The translations under genes and the position numbers were made by a program. Shown one piece after another: positions 36,751 through 45,979 of a stretch of DNA of 64,000 bases (position 1 is the first letter of the stretch; each line of letters begins with the position of its first letter). The stretch spans positions 124,001-188,000 of the forward strand of contig NZ_WUQY01000003.1 of NCBI RefSeq assembly GCF_009829085.1, given 5' to 3'. The DNA is from Sphingobacterium bovisgrunnientis (lineage in GTDB: Bacteria > Bacteroidota > Bacteroidia > Sphingobacteriales > Sphingobacteriaceae). Below the pieces are notes generated by a model. That model did not search any database. It had not been told where the DNA came from and worked only from the letters and a program-made list of their open reading frames with translations.

Positions 36751-37644
36751 TTACATTCTGTGCTTTGTACGGTATTGTTTTGGAGACAATGACATTTGTT
36801 TTTTAAATAATCTTGAAAAATAGTAGGGATCTTCTAATCCTATGTTTTTGCAAATTTCTTTCATAGAAAGTTTAGAAAAGTAAAGGTATTGACAGGCTAA
36901 TTGAATTTTCAATCTCAAAAAATACTGTATGGGCGAATAGCCTGTTTGTTCTCTGAAAAGTTGAGAATAATGTGTAACAGAATAATTGGTCAAATTTGCT
37001 AATTCTTTGATTGATACTTTTTGATCTACATTTTGCTTCATATAGGTTATCGACAGATAGATTCTATTTTTTTCATTTTCGAGCTCATCTCTTTTTCTAT
37101 AAATAAATAATGAAATAAGTTGTAACAACTTCACATGTAAGAATTCTATGCTATACGTTGTCAAATCATGATCTGTTAGTGCAAGCAATTCTTCAAAAAG
37201 TTTAATCCTTGTGGGATCAAAAGGTGTTTCGACTACAGTTTCCTTATATTCCTCTTTGTAGCGTGAATACAAACTGTCACTGTAGTGACCGCTAAAGTGA
37301 ATCCAATATATACTCCATGGATTGTTTAATAAGCTTCCATATTTGTGGCTCATATTCTTTGGTAATATGATGTATGTATTTGCTTTTAGGGTGAAAAATT
37401 CATTTTCTAGCGCAATATAACCTTCGCCTTCTGTACAGTATAGCAAAATGTACTCATCACAACCACTTTGTCTAAATCTTTCATGCGAAAGCGCTCTCGG
37501 GTATAATCCTATGGCTGTGAAATAGAGATTTTGTGAAAAGATGTTATGTGTTAATTTTGAAATTTCAGTAGTATTCAAAATTTGCATCTTTTGACCAATA
37601 AAGCCTTCTTCTATTTTAATTTCTGAATTCTTAGTTTTGTCCAT
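36751..37644 (-). CDS. AraC-family transcriptional regulator
   Basis: 297 residues: an N-terminal cupin-like sugar-sensing domain (about 40-150, with LPKNMSHKYGSL) and a C-terminal double helix-turn-helix (about 195-295, with VSIKELANLTNYSVTHYSQLF and EDPYYFSRLFKKQMSLSP). It probably activates the divergent sugar porter gene, 130 bases away, in response to a sugar. Two TTTACCAAT repeats in the shared region are candidate binding sites. The domain order matches AraC/MelR-type regulators. Confidence 0.92.
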   Translation of the reverse strand: MDKTKNSEIKIEEGFIGQKMQILNTTEISKLTHNIFSQNLYFTAIGLYPRALSHERFRQSGCDEYILLYCTEGEGYIALENEFFTLKANTYIILPKNMSHKYGSLLNNPWSIYWIHFSGHYSDSLYSRYKEEYKETVVETPFDPTRIKLFEELLALTDHDLTTYSIEFLHVKLLQLISLFIYRKRDELENEKNRIYLSITYMKQNVDQKVSIKELANLTNYSVTHYSQLFREQTGYSPIQYFLRLKIQLACQYLYFSKLSMKEICKNIGLEDPYYFSRLFKKQMSLSPKQYRTKHRM

Positions 37645-37650
37645 TTTTGG

Positions 37651-37757
37651 TTTACCAATGGTTGTTTTTAATAGGTTTAATCGTAAGATAGTACATTAAT
37701 TTCTTTTTATTATCTATTTTTTGATGATAATAACCTCTTAATTTTACTTTACCAATC
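37651..37757. promoter_or_regulatory. Pair of TTTACCAAT direct repeats, candidate AraC operator
   Basis: TTTACCAATG at 37651-37660 and TTTACCAATC at 37748-37757 are offset by 97 bases (a little over nine helical turns) and sit next to the start codons of the two divergent genes. Such spacing permits looping by an AraC-type dimer. Confidence 0.4.
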
Positions 37758-37774
37758 ATAAATCTATATGACCT

Positions 37775-39112
37775 ATGAAAAATGATGATTATAACAACAG
37801 CTATATCCTAGCTATATCTTTTATTTCCGCTCTTGGGGGATATCTTTTCGGATTTGATTTTGCTGTAATATCTGGCGCATTACCATTTTTGAGAATCGTA
37901 TTTGAGTTGGACGCTTGGTGGGAAGGCTTTTTGACAGGATCTCTTGCGCTAGGATGTATTGTAGGTTGTCTTATTGCTGGAAAATTATCAGATCAATATG
38001 GTCGTAAATCTGGACTTTTCTTTGCTGCTCTGCTATTTGCTATTTCCTCCTTTGGAATGGGTATAGCTCCTGATTTGGAGATTTTTGTATTAATGCGTTT
38101 TTTGTCTGGAATTGGTGTAGGGATGGCTTCCATGCTGAGTCCAATGTATATAGCTGAAATATCACCAGCGCATGTTAGAGGGCGAAATGTTGCCATTAAC
38201 CAACTAACTATCGTAATAGGTATATTAATCACGAATCTCGTAAATTATAAACTCTCAAGTCTTGGAGAAGATTCATGGCGTTGGATGTTTGGGTTAGGTG
38301 TGGTTCCTTCTTTGTTTTTTTTGATTGGCATCGTTTGGTTGCCCGAGAGTCCGCGTTGGTTGATTGCTAAAGGCAGGTTAGAAGAAGCTAGAGCTGTATT
38401 GCTTCGATTTGGAAATTCAACCGTCGTTGATAAAACAATGGTTGAAGTGGTGCAGTCAAATACAGAAGCTTCGCCAATTTCCTTTAAAGAAGTTTTGTAC
38501 AAAAGTGTTCGACCTGCAGTGGTAGTTGGAGTTACTTTGGCGATCTTTCAGCAATTCTGCGGAATAAATGTTGTGTTCAATTATACCTCAACAATCTTTG
38601 AGAGCATAGGAGCTTCCTTGGATCAGCAGTTATTCGAAACTGTATCGATTGGGATAGTTAATTTGTTATTCACTCTTGTGGCTATGTGGCAAGTAGATCG
38701 TTTGGGAAGAAGGCCATTGATGCTGATAGGTTCTTTAGGATTGGCAATCACATATGTTGTGTTGGCATTTCTACTCCAAAATCAATTAAGTTCTGTTATG
38801 GTTTCCATTTTTGTGCTTTTGTCTATAAGTGTGTACGCCACCTCTCTTGCGCCTGTAACATGGGTATTAATTTCTGAAATATTTCCAAATCGGGTAAGAG
38901 GTATGGCTACTTCGTTAGCTATGGTAGCACTTTGGTCAGCCTATTTCATATTGGTATTTACCTTCCCGATACTAGCCGAAAAATTAGGTACATATGGCCC
39001 ATTTTATCTGTACGCTGCAATTTGTGTGTTCGGTTTTGTGTTTGTATTGCGTAAAGTCAAAGAGACCAAAGGACAGACACTAGAGGAATTAGAAGGAAAT
39101 TTTAGACATTAA
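37775..39112 (+). CDS. Sugar porter (MFS, XylE/GLUT-like)
   Basis: 445 residues with 12 membrane helices. Sugar-porter signatures are present: GGYLFGFDFAVISGALPF in helix 1, DQYGRKSG in loop 2-3, PESPRWL after helix 6, QQFCGINVVFNYT in helix 7 and DRLGRRPLM in loop 8-9. The QQ-x-x-G-I-N motif of helix 7 binds hexose or pentose. It is a proton-coupled or facilitated monosaccharide importer. It is followed 16 bases on by the DUF5107-TPR gene, so they form an operon regulated by the divergent AraC protein. Confidence 0.93.
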   Translation: MKNDDYNNSYILAISFISALGGYLFGFDFAVISGALPFLRIVFELDAWWEGFLTGSLALGCIVGCLIAGKLSDQYGRKSGLFFAALLFAISSFGMGIAPDLEIFVLMRFLSGIGVGMASMLSPMYIAEISPAHVRGRNVAINQLTIVIGILITNLVNYKLSSLGEDSWRWMFGLGVVPSLFFLIGIVWLPESPRWLIAKGRLEEARAVLLRFGNSTVVDKTMVEVVQSNTEASPISFKEVLYKSVRPAVVVGVTLAIFQQFCGINVVFNYTSTIFESIGASLDQQLFETVSIGIVNLLFTLVAMWQVDRLGRRPLMLIGSLGLAITYVVLAFLLQNQLSSVMVSIFVLLSISVYATSLAPVTWVLISEIFPNRVRGMATSLAMVALWSAYFILVFTFPILAEKLGTYGPFYLYAAICVFGFVFVLRKVKETKGQTLEELEGNFRH

Positions 39113-39128
39113 GCTTGAGACTATTATT

Positions 39129-42100
39129 ATGGAAAATGCTGTAAATATTTGGACAGAAAATATTGTAATTCCTACATATGGGGTTGGAGCGCCCGACAAA
39201 AATCCAATGTTCTTTGAGAAAAGAGTGTATCAAGGAAGTTCGGGAGTCGTATATCCTAATCCTGTTATTGAAAAAATTGAAGATATAAAAGAAGATAAAG
39301 AGTATATAGGGTTATTTTTAGAAAATAAGTATCTCAAAATTCTTGTACTCCCTGAGTTGGGTGGGCGCGTGCAAATGGCGTACGACAAAATTCGAAACAG
39401 GCATTTCATTTATTACAATCAAGTAATTAAGCCTGCGTTGGTTGGTCTTGCGGGTCCATGGATTTCGGGAGGTATTGAATTCAATTGGCCACAACACCAT
39501 AGACCTTCTACATTTCAGCCTATCGATTATGATATTGAAATCAATGAGGATGGAAGCAAGACCGTTTGGGTTAATGAAATTGAGCAGATGTTTGGGACAA
39601 AAGGTATGGCTGGTTTTACGCTTTATCCAGACAAGGCCTATTTAGAGATTAAGGCACAATTGTACAATCGTACTCCACTTCCGCAAACGTTTTTGTGGTG
39701 GGCAAATCCAGCAGTAAAAGTGAATGAAGATTATCAATCCGTATTTCCGACCGATGTCAATGCTGTATTTGACCATGGAAAGCGTGATGTTTCAGATTTT
39801 CCAATTGCGACTGGGGTGTATTACAAAGTAGATTATTCGCCAGGTACTGATATTTCGCGCTACAAAAATATTCCAGTGCCAACGTCCTATATGGCCATCA
39901 ATTCGAAATATGATTTTATGGGGGGCTATGAGCACGATACTAAAGCCGGTGTATTGCATGTGGCAAATCATCATGTTAGTCCAGGAAAGAAACAGTGGAC
40001 TTGGGGAAATGGTGATTTTGGAATTGCGTGGGATAGAAATTTGACCGACGAAGATGGTCCATATATCGAACTAATGACAGGTATGTATACGGACAATCAG
40101 CCTGATTTTAGTTGGCTAAATCCGTATGAAGAGAAAACTTTTACGCAGTATTTTTTGCCTTATGCCGAATTAGGATTAGTAAAAAATGCTACCAAAGACC
40201 TTTTGTTGAATGTCGATTTAAACAATCAGCAAGCTGAAATAAAAGTTTATGCAACTTCAGCATTTGAAAATCTGACTCTTCAGTTTTTTATTGATGAGAA
40301 GTTGTTTCATGAAGAAAGTTTTAATGTCAATCCGGAGCAGGTATTTTCTTCTCAAATTGAGTTAACCCAGAATCTAGACCTATCCAAATATTCTGTCAAG
40401 ATATGCGATCCGCAAAAGGTATTGTTGGAATATCAATATGATGTTCATGCTTTATCTAACGAATTACCTTCTCCCGCAAAGGCAGCATTGAAACCTTCGG
40501 AAGTTGAAAATAATGAGCAGCTCTATCTTACAGGATTACATCTGGAACAATATCGTCATGCGACTTATAATCCAATAGATTATTACCAAGAGGCATTGGA
40601 TCGCGATCCAAAGGATATACGTTGTAATAATGCTTTGGGTTTGTGGTATCTGCGAAGAGGGAAATCTGAAAATTCTATTCCTTATTTCGAAAAAGCCATA
40701 GAAACTTTAACATCTCGTAATCCAAATCCGTATGACAGTGAACCTTATTACAATCTAGGCTTAGCTTATAAAGCTGTAGGGAATTTACAAAAAGCGTATG
40801 ACTCATTCTATAAAGCGATTTGGACTAATAAGTGGCAAGATGTAGGATACTTCTCTCTAGCACAGATTGATATTAGTAACGAAAAATATGAAGAAGCATT
40901 GGATCACATTTCCAAATCGCTAGATAGAAATGCTAATAACGGCAAGTCGTATGTGCTCAAATCCTTTGTGTTACGAAAATTAGATAGACAACAAGAAGCC
41001 TTATTAGTTATAGAGGAAGCACTTCGAAGAGATCGTTTCAATTTGGGGGCATTGTTCGAAAAAATGAATGTACTTGCTGTGCAAAATAAAACTCAGGAAT
41101 CACAATGTTATCGAGACAAAATTATCTCCTTATCACGCAATAAAGGAAATAATATGCTTGCCTATGCTAGAGATTATGCGGATGCTGGATTATATACAGA
41201 AGCTACGAGCTTTATTGAATTATTGGATTCGGAATGTTGCACGCCATTGACCGGTTATTATCGAGCATACTATGCGCATAAATTGGATGATAATGAATTA
41301 AGAAATTTTTATTTGAATAATGCTTTTAAACAAGATTCTTATTTGTGTTTTCCAAATGATGTAAACGATATTGCTGTTCTTGAATGTGCTATACAATTTA
41401 ATAATCAGGATCATTTAGCACCTTATTATTTGGGTAATCTTTGGTACGATAAAAGGCAATATGAGGATGCAATTTTTAATTGGGAAGAGTCTGTAAAGAC
41501 TTGTTCTACTTTTCCTACAGCTTATCGTAATCTCGGTATCGCTTACTTTAATAAAAAGGGAAATCAAGAGAAGGCGATTGAATTTTATGAGAAAGCTTTT
41601 GCTTTAGATAAGTCTGATGCGCGTGTGCTAATGGAATTGCATCAATTATACAAGCGTGTGAATAGAAGTCCTAGCGAAAGATTACAACTTTTGGAAGAAG
41701 AGTTCACAGTCGTAGTGCAACGTGACGATCTGTATCTGGAATATCTTACGTTACATAATTTTCTAGGTACTTCTAAGAAAGCATATTCGCTCATTATGGC
41801 TCGAAAATTTCATCCTTGGGAAGGTGGAGAAGGAAAAGTAACTGCTGAATATGTAAATGCGTTGGTTGAACTTGCGAAATCAGCTATTAAAAATAATGAA
41901 TACACATCAGCTTTGGAACTTTTGGCCAAGACGCAAAAATTCCCGGAGAATCTTGGTGAAGGTAAGTTGTATGGTACGCATGATAATGATGTGTTTTATT
42001 GGAGGGGAAAAGCATATGAAAGCTTGAGTGAAGAATCACTTGCTAAAGAAAATTATACAAGAGCAACTTTAGGATTGCGTGAGCCTTCGGCAGCTATTTT

Positions 42101-42452
42101 CTATAACGATCAGCAACCGGACAAAATATTTTATCAAGGACTTGCGCTACATGCTTTAGGAGAAAAGAACGAAGCTCAAGCGGTTTTTTCTAATCTAATC
42201 AATTATGGAGAGCAACATATGAAGGACGTGGTTGAAATAGATTATTTTGCTGTATCGTTGCCGAATATGATGACTTTTGACGATGACTTGAATTTAAGAA
42301 ACAAAATCCATTGTTTGTATATTCTTGGATTAGGGCATTTGGGATTAGGCCAGATTCAAAAATCAAAAGCATCGTTTGGAGAGGTTCTAATGTTGGATCA
42401 GCAACATTTTGGAGCAAAGATTCATTTGGCTATGGCGAACGAATATGCATAA
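39129..42452 (+). CDS. DUF5107 domain and TPR-repeat protein
   Basis: 1107 residues without a signal peptide. The N-terminal third (about 1-340) matches DUF5107, a supersandwich-like, carbohydrate-mutarotase-like domain (LPELGGRVQMAYDKIRNRHF, and GGIEFNWPQHHRP). The remainder is a long array of tetratricopeptide repeats (for example YNLGLAYKAVGNLQKAYDSF and AYRNLGIAYFNKKGNQEKA). DUF5107 proteins accompany sugar genes in many bacteria but have no proven reaction; aldose epimerase-like or glycan-binding roles are plausible. It is co-transcribed with the sugar porter and ends at a convergent terminator. Confidence 0.88.
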   Translation: MENAVNIWTENIVIPTYGVGAPDKNPMFFEKRVYQGSSGVVYPNPVIEKIEDIKEDKEYIGLFLENKYLKILVLPELGGRVQMAYDKIRNRHFIYYNQVIKPALVGLAGPWISGGIEFNWPQHHRPSTFQPIDYDIEINEDGSKTVWVNEIEQMFGTKGMAGFTLYPDKAYLEIKAQLYNRTPLPQTFLWWANPAVKVNEDYQSVFPTDVNAVFDHGKRDVSDFPIATGVYYKVDYSPGTDISRYKNIPVPTSYMAINSKYDFMGGYEHDTKAGVLHVANHHVSPGKKQWTWGNGDFGIAWDRNLTDEDGPYIELMTGMYTDNQPDFSWLNPYEEKTFTQYFLPYAELGLVKNATKDLLLNVDLNNQQAEIKVYATSAFENLTLQFFIDEKLFHEESFNVNPEQVFSSQIELTQNLDLSKYSVKICDPQKVLLEYQYDVHALSNELPSPAKAALKPSEVENNEQLYLTGLHLEQYRHATYNPIDYYQEALDRDPKDIRCNNALGLWYLRRGKSENSIPYFEKAIETLTSRNPNPYDSEPYYNLGLAYKAVGNLQKAYDSFYKAIWTNKWQDVGYFSLAQIDISNEKYEEALDHISKSLDRNANNGKSYVLKSFVLRKLDRQQEALLVIEEALRRDRFNLGALFEKMNVLAVQNKTQESQCYRDKIISLSRNKGNNMLAYARDYADAGLYTEATSFIELLDSECCTPLTGYYRAYYAHKLDDNELRNFYLNNAFKQDSYLCFPNDVNDIAVLECAIQFNNQDHLAPYYLGNLWYDKRQYEDAIFNWEESVKTCSTFPTAYRNLGIAYFNKKGNQEKAIEFYEKAFALDKSDARVLMELHQLYKRVNRSPSERLQLLEEEFTVVVQRDDLYLEYLTLHNFLGTSKKAYSLIMARKFHPWEGGEGKVTAEYVNALVELAKSAIKNNEYTSALELLAKTQKFPENLGEGKLYGTHDNDVFYWRGKAYESLSEESLAKENYTRATLGLREPSAAIFYNDQQPDKIFYQGLALHALGEKNEAQAVFSNLINYGEQHMKDVVEIDYFAVSLPNMMTFDDDLNLRNKIHCLYILGLGHLGLGQIQKSKASFGEVLMLDQQHFGAKIHLAMANEYA

Positions 42453-42488
42453 ACATTAGCCCTTCCAGATGAAAGGGCAAATGTTTAT
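42449..42488. terminator. Bidirectional terminator after the DUF5107 gene
   Basis: ATAAACATTAGCCCTT and AAGGGCAAATGTTTAT form a long stem with one mismatch around a short loop. It overlaps the stop codon and faces the minus-strand lipoprotein gene. Confidence 0.75.
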
Positions 42489-42492
42489 AAAC

Positions 42493-42834
42493 TTAATCAG
42501 TCAATTTATTCGTACAACTGTTGTAAATTTCTTTTATAGCAGAAACTTTGGTGTTGAATTCCGAAATGGTGATTTTAGAACCATCACAGGTATATCCAAA
42601 TTGTGGGGCGATGGTATTGCACGCTGGACACATTGTCATTGTAAAAAATATTTTTTGTCCTTCGTAACTTCCTGAGTATAAATTTACTTCTAGCTTATCT
42701 TTCTCCTCACATCGGAGTTCAATTTTTAAGCGCTCTTTCATTTCTTGATGCCAAAGGATTTCTGTTGTATTTTCTTTGGACTTTTTGCAACCTAAAAACA
42801 ATACAAGTGTAATTAGGAATAATAGAATACGCAT
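42493..42834 (-). CDS. Small cysteine-rich lipoprotein (hypothetical)
   Basis: 113 residues with a clear lipoprotein signal (MRILLFLITLVLFLGC; lipidated Cys16). The mature part carries further cysteines, including CPAC and the spaced Cys of LRCEEK, YTCDG and NSCTN, so disulfides or a metal site are possible. No family is recognised. The opposite strand is also open here but lacks coding character. Confidence 0.7.
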   Translation of the reverse strand: MRILLFLITLVLFLGCKKSKENTTEILWHQEMKERLKIELRCEEKDKLEVNLYSGSYEGQKIFFTMTMCPACNTIAPQFGYTCDGSKITISEFNTKVSAIKEIYNSCTNKLTD

Positions 42835-43112
42835 AATGCTGTCTTGGTTAGTTAACTTTTAGAGCTAAAACGAAAATAAAAACAATAATGCTACAATTTA
42901 AAAATTTTGCTAATCAAATTGTAAATCTTACCAAAATCTTATTAGTAAGCGAATTATATTGATGATGCCATCAACTTTATTTAAGTTTGTTTTTTAGAAG
43001 CTATTATTGTTTTTATCAGGTAAATCTTATTCTTCCGAAATATAGATTGCTTGTTACGAATAGCGTTATATTTTGATAACCATTGCTTTTTAGATTAATC
43101 TAGGCTTAATAA

Positions 43113-43757
43113 ATGAGAAAGTCGTATTATATGTTTTTGGATACGGAGGCTTCTGGAGAACCAGTGAGTTGGGATGTATCTTCAGTGGATTGTCGTCACT
43201 GGCCGTATATGGTGCAGATTTCCTGGGTAATCTATACGATTGATGGAAAAGAAATTAAGCGGGAAAAATTTTATATCAATGAGCGAGATTTTAAAAGTAC
43301 TTCTTCGGCATTAAAAATACATAAGATAACGGATCTATTTAGGCAGCAACATGGTAACTCTCGCAAAGATGTATTGAGTCGGCTTCTGTTGGATTTACAG
43401 AAATATGATCCTGTATTAATCTGTCATTTTTTAAAATTTGATATCAATTTACTTAAGGTTGAGTTGGATCGAGCAAAGATTCAATATGATTTGGATCAAG
43501 TTCCTGCTTTTTGCACGATGTTGGCGACAAGATTTCTGGCAGGTACAGCGAAGGAGAGACCTCTTCATCTGTCACAATTGTATGCAATCCTTTTCTATAG
43601 AACGCTCCAAAATTACCATGATGCCCTTTGCGATACTTTGGCTACAGCAGAATGTTTTTTTGAACTTTCAAAAAGTGGCTATATTACCGAGCAATCCATT
43701 TTGGAACAGATCAACGAAAGAAAAATAAGTAACGATTATCTTAAAGTAGTTTTATAA
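43113..43757 (+). CDS. DEDDh 3'-5' exonuclease (DnaQ-like)
   Basis: 214 residues. The five catalytic residues are Asp10 and Glu12 (FLDTEASG), Asp110 (CHFLKFDINLL), His169 and Asp174 (YHDALCDTLATAE). It is a stand-alone exonuclease domain like the proofreading subunit of DNA polymerase III but without polymerase-binding extension. It starts a two-gene unit with a cNMP/CBS/DUF294 protein 13 bases downstream. In other bacteria this exonuclease-DUF294 pair sits beside an acetate/solute symporter; none is present here. Confidence 0.92.
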   Translation: MRKSYYMFLDTEASGEPVSWDVSSVDCRHWPYMVQISWVIYTIDGKEIKREKFYINERDFKSTSSALKIHKITDLFRQQHGNSRKDVLSRLLLDLQKYDPVLICHFLKFDINLLKVELDRAKIQYDLDQVPAFCTMLATRFLAGTAKERPLHLSQLYAILFYRTLQNYHDALCDTLATAECFFELSKSGYITEQSILEQINERKISNDYLKVVL

Positions 43758-43770
43758 TAGCCCTTTTACA

Positions 43771-45678
43771 ATGAACAGAGTTGAATTCCTGAAAAATAAT
43801 CCCCCGTTCAATTTGTTGTCTCCGGAAGTACTCGATGACTTTGCGGATCTTTTTACCGAAACTAAATACAGCAAAGACACCTTGATTTATCAGCAAGAAA
43901 TCACCAAAATGAAAGGTGTTGATGTCATTGTAAAGGGAAGTTACGAATCTTTTTTTTACGATAAGGAGCAGAATAAAAGATTGCCCGAATCACACGGGCC
44001 AGGATATTGCTATGGCGGCATCTCCATATTGTTGAATAGAAAGAAATCGTTGCGTACTGTCATTGCTATCAAGGGTACTGTTGTCCTTTCGTTAAAACGT
44101 AAATATTTTGCTGGACTTTGTCAGTCTAACGATGCTTTTTTTCAGTATTTCACTGCCGAATATGGGCGTCTAATGTTGAATGACGATTTCGCACATTTTA
44201 CCAAAGCTCCACCTTCCTTCGAACAAAGCTATATCGCTTCCGAACAACTATATTCGAGAAGAATAGAAAGTGTTGATGCTCAAGATATATTGTATTGTGA
44301 AGAAAATACCCCAGCTTGGGAAGCTGCAACGCTAATGGCAAATCACAAAAGAAGTTGTATCATCGTACGTAATGGAGTCGGAAAGGCCGTAGGATATATT
44401 ACCGATATAACTTTGCGGGACAAAATAGTAGCCCAGCGAGGATTTGATAACAGCATCGCGGCGAAGGAAATAATGGACACACCTGTTGTGACCATCGATA
44501 ATCAAGCATATGTATACGAAGCGATACTGATGATGTTTCGTTCGAAGACCCGTTATCTTCTCGTGGAGAACAAAGGACTTCTCGATGGTATTATTAGCCG
44601 AAACCGTCTACTAAGTGAGCAAGCACAGTCGCCTCTAGTCTTTATTCAATCGGTAAAGCTGGCGTTATCTGTAGATGAGCTTAAGGGAAAGTGGGAGAAT
44701 GTGCCTCACATGATTAAGCAGCTGATAGGGAGAGGGGTCAATGCAGAGATCGTAAATCAAATTATTACGTCAATAGCAGATACAATCTTGATTAAGATAA
44801 TAGACAGTGTTATAGCTGAAATAGGCAAGCCACCAGCCAAATTTGTCTTTATGGTTTTAGGTAGTGAAGGACGAAAGGAACAGACCTTAAAAACGGATCA
44901 AGATAATGCTATTATCTACGAAGACAAGGCTAATGAGCATAGGGAAGAAGTCAGAGCCTATTTCCTTAAGTTTGCTGATATGGTTTCCGGGCATCTTGAT
45001 TTTGTTGGGTTTAGCTTTTGTACAGGTGGTTTCATGGCTAAAAATCCCAAATGGACGCATTCTTTGTCGCATTGGAAAAATAATTATGAGCTTTGGCTGC
45101 AAGAATCTGTTCCTGAAACGAGTATAAAATTTTCGACTTTTTTTGATTGCCGATATATCTATGGGGATCCGACTATCATGGATGAACTTCATGAGTTCCT
45201 AGATGAAAAGTTGAAACAACCCTTAGAAAAACTGTTTTTTCAGATGGCGAAAAATGCGTTGCAGTACCAACCACCGCTGACATCGTTCCTTAAGAATATT
45301 CGTACGATAAATGTAGGAGATAGGGAGGTATTTGATATTAAGAAAGCCATGACGCCGATCGTGGATCTTGTCCGTGTGTATGCGCTAAAGCATCGCATTT
45401 TCAGTGTAAATACTGGTGAAAGAATTAAGGCACTTCAAAAAATTGGAGTTTTTTCGGAATCCGCTGCGCACGAATTGCTTCATTCCTATTATTACCTAAT
45501 GGCATTACGCCTGCAAAAACAGGCTAATCATATTATTCAGGATAATTCAGAGTCTAATAACTTTATTGACCCTACTAGTTTAACAAAAATAGAACAGGTG
45601 ACACTCAAAGAAATCTTCAAAACTATAGAAGGCTTTCAATCTCGTATACGCGTAGAATTTACAAAGGAGCTTTTTTGA
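43771..45678 (+). CDS. cNMP-binding / CBS / DUF294 nucleotidyltransferase-like protein
   Basis: 635 residues: a cyclic-nucleotide-binding-like domain (about 15-125), two CBS domains (about 165-290), a DUF294 nucleotidyltransferase domain with GSEGRKEQ (from residue 364) and a catalytic D-x-D in TDQDN (near 376), and a C-terminal DUF294 helical domain (about 490-635). The GlnD/GlnE-like nucleotidyltransferase core suggests that it transfers a nucleotide to a protein in response to a ligand bound by the N-terminal domains. It is operonic with the exonuclease. Target protein and ligand are unknown. Confidence 0.92.
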   Translation: MNRVEFLKNNPPFNLLSPEVLDDFADLFTETKYSKDTLIYQQEITKMKGVDVIVKGSYESFFYDKEQNKRLPESHGPGYCYGGISILLNRKKSLRTVIAIKGTVVLSLKRKYFAGLCQSNDAFFQYFTAEYGRLMLNDDFAHFTKAPPSFEQSYIASEQLYSRRIESVDAQDILYCEENTPAWEAATLMANHKRSCIIVRNGVGKAVGYITDITLRDKIVAQRGFDNSIAAKEIMDTPVVTIDNQAYVYEAILMMFRSKTRYLLVENKGLLDGIISRNRLLSEQAQSPLVFIQSVKLALSVDELKGKWENVPHMIKQLIGRGVNAEIVNQIITSIADTILIKIIDSVIAEIGKPPAKFVFMVLGSEGRKEQTLKTDQDNAIIYEDKANEHREEVRAYFLKFADMVSGHLDFVGFSFCTGGFMAKNPKWTHSLSHWKNNYELWLQESVPETSIKFSTFFDCRYIYGDPTIMDELHEFLDEKLKQPLEKLFFQMAKNALQYQPPLTSFLKNIRTINVGDREVFDIKKAMTPIVDLVRVYALKHRIFSVNTGERIKALQKIGVFSESAAHELLHSYYYLMALRLQKQANHIIQDNSESNNFIDPTSLTKIEQVTLKEIFKTIEGFQSRIRVEFTKELF

Positions 45679-45979
45679 TATATGGATGAAATGAATGTTC
45701 TTTAATATGTCTATATAGCACAATATGATATGAATCAGATTATTGCAACGACTTTTTATTTAGCGAATAAAGTCGCCTTAGTGAGTTGCTAAATGTAGGA
45801 ATGTCGAGACATTGTTGCAACTCGGTACAGCGACGAGTTTTTGGTGACTTTTTGCGGAAAAAAGTCACTGCCTGCCCGGCATAAGGGCTTCAACATATAT
45901 TTTTAACTCTAATTGATATTTGAATACTAATTTATAAAAGAAAAAGCTTTCAAATACAATCTGAAAGCTTTTCTAAGTT
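45679..45979. other. 301-bp region with a cluster of hairpins
   Basis: No gene. Consecutive inverted repeats lie at 45749-45775 (CGACTTT..AAAGTCG), 45800-45813 (AATGT/ACATT), 45819-45839 (AACTCG/CGAGTT) and 45844-45868 (GTGACTTTTT/AAAAAAGTCAC); GCAAC at 45745 also pairs with GTTGC at 45785. The block is more GC-rich than its surroundings. See findings. Confidence 0.65.
45938..45976. terminator. Bidirectional terminator
   Basis: AGAAAAAGCTTTCA and TGAAAGCTTTTCT pair around a nine-base loop, next to the rlmF stop codon. Confidence 0.75.

Noticed and set aside
42469..42675. Plus-strand small frame over the minus-strand lipoprotein
   Set aside because: No signal or motif, and it lies across a terminator; the opposite strand has a clean lipoprotein signal.
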